Shown here in pieces: positions 59,228 to 59,252 of a stretch of DNA of 59,252 bases. Origin of the DNA: an uncultured Prevotella sp. (GTDB lineage Bacteria; Bacteroidota; Bacteroidia; Bacteroidales; Bacteroidaceae); the NCBI GenBank assembly GCA_900316565.1, contig ONDK01000007.1:1-59252 (forward strand). Reading direction: 5' to 3'. The notes under the pieces are model-generated. The model worked only from the letters and a program-made list of their open reading frames with translations. It was not told the DNA's origin and did no database searches. The position numbers and the translations under genes were made by a program. The stretch's first letter is position 1. Every line of letters starts with the position of its first letter.

Positions 59228-59252
59228 CCCAATGTAGGGGTGGGCTTTATGC
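59228..59252. repeat. REP-like hairpin element, copy 6 (reverse, cut by window end)
   Basis: CCAATGTAGGGGTGGGCTTT then ATGC repeats the start of copy 5 exactly. The window ends within it. Confidence 0.8.

Overview
The window looks like a chromosome segment of a Bacteroidales bacterium, most likely Prevotellaceae. Four things point there. Many genes are preceded by the Bacteroidetes sigma-ABfr promoter (a -33 TTG/TTTG about 19-21 bp from a -7 box TAnnTTTG). There is a serine palmitoyltransferase, a long TonB-dependent receptor with a carboxypeptidase-regulatory-like N-terminus, and a gene fragment with a VYNLKGQLV...GLPKGLYIVNGKK tail. The content is mainly housekeeping. I see no prophage, integrase, transposase, CRISPR array or obvious defence locus.

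Layout. 1-91 is the 3' part of a 5S rRNA, followed by a 1.2 kb spacer and a secreted beta-propeller-like protein (1305-2858). 3355-7402 (minus) is a GDP-L-fucose operon, manC-gmd-fcl, with a small GxxExxY gene lodged between gmd and fcl. 7676-11920 (minus) holds xylulokinase, two small winged-helix-type proteins and aspS. 12121-19277 (minus) is a row lon - tgt - lptG-like - DEAD-box helicase. 19401-22603 holds trmN6 and a lipid kinase (minus) divergent from serine palmitoyltransferase (plus). After tRNA-Pro come an ABC ATPase, secA, and a DUF4105 gene with a small partner (minus). 29231-40125 (plus) holds an outer-membrane protein, lptC, a CNNM/CorC protein, a PpiD-like foldase, mutS2, a CE7 esterase and a Nudix hydrolase. 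40220-40438 is a broken gene end. 40665-44900 (minus) holds mgsA, nrdG, nrdD and a lipoprotein. 45229-45403 is an SRP RNA followed by tRNA-Thr. Then come a cupin, a TonB receptor, gltD and gltB (minus), tRNA-Tyr, a second GltD-like oxidoreductase and an aldo/keto reductase (plus).

The most unusual signal is not a gene. Eight intergenic arrays are built from a 9-10 bp unit, CTATAG plus a short purine-rich spacer. There are about 7-18 units each in seven arrays, plus one degenerate array near the 5S gene. They occupy nearly the whole gaps of the lon-tgt-lptG-helicase row, of lipid kinase-trmN6 and of secA-ABC, starting almost at the upstream stop codon. Others sit between divergent transcripts (44990-45130) and in long spacers (225-428, 32813-32964). 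The unit carries a palindromic hexamer repeated about once per helical turn. I know of no described element matching this, though I could not search.

A second repeat family (core GGATGGGGATAAACCCCACC, about 30 bp, hairpin-forming) occurs at six places and often marks damage or duplication next to genes. A third element at 32619-32705 is a tandem pair of modules whose hairpins differ by compensatory changes.
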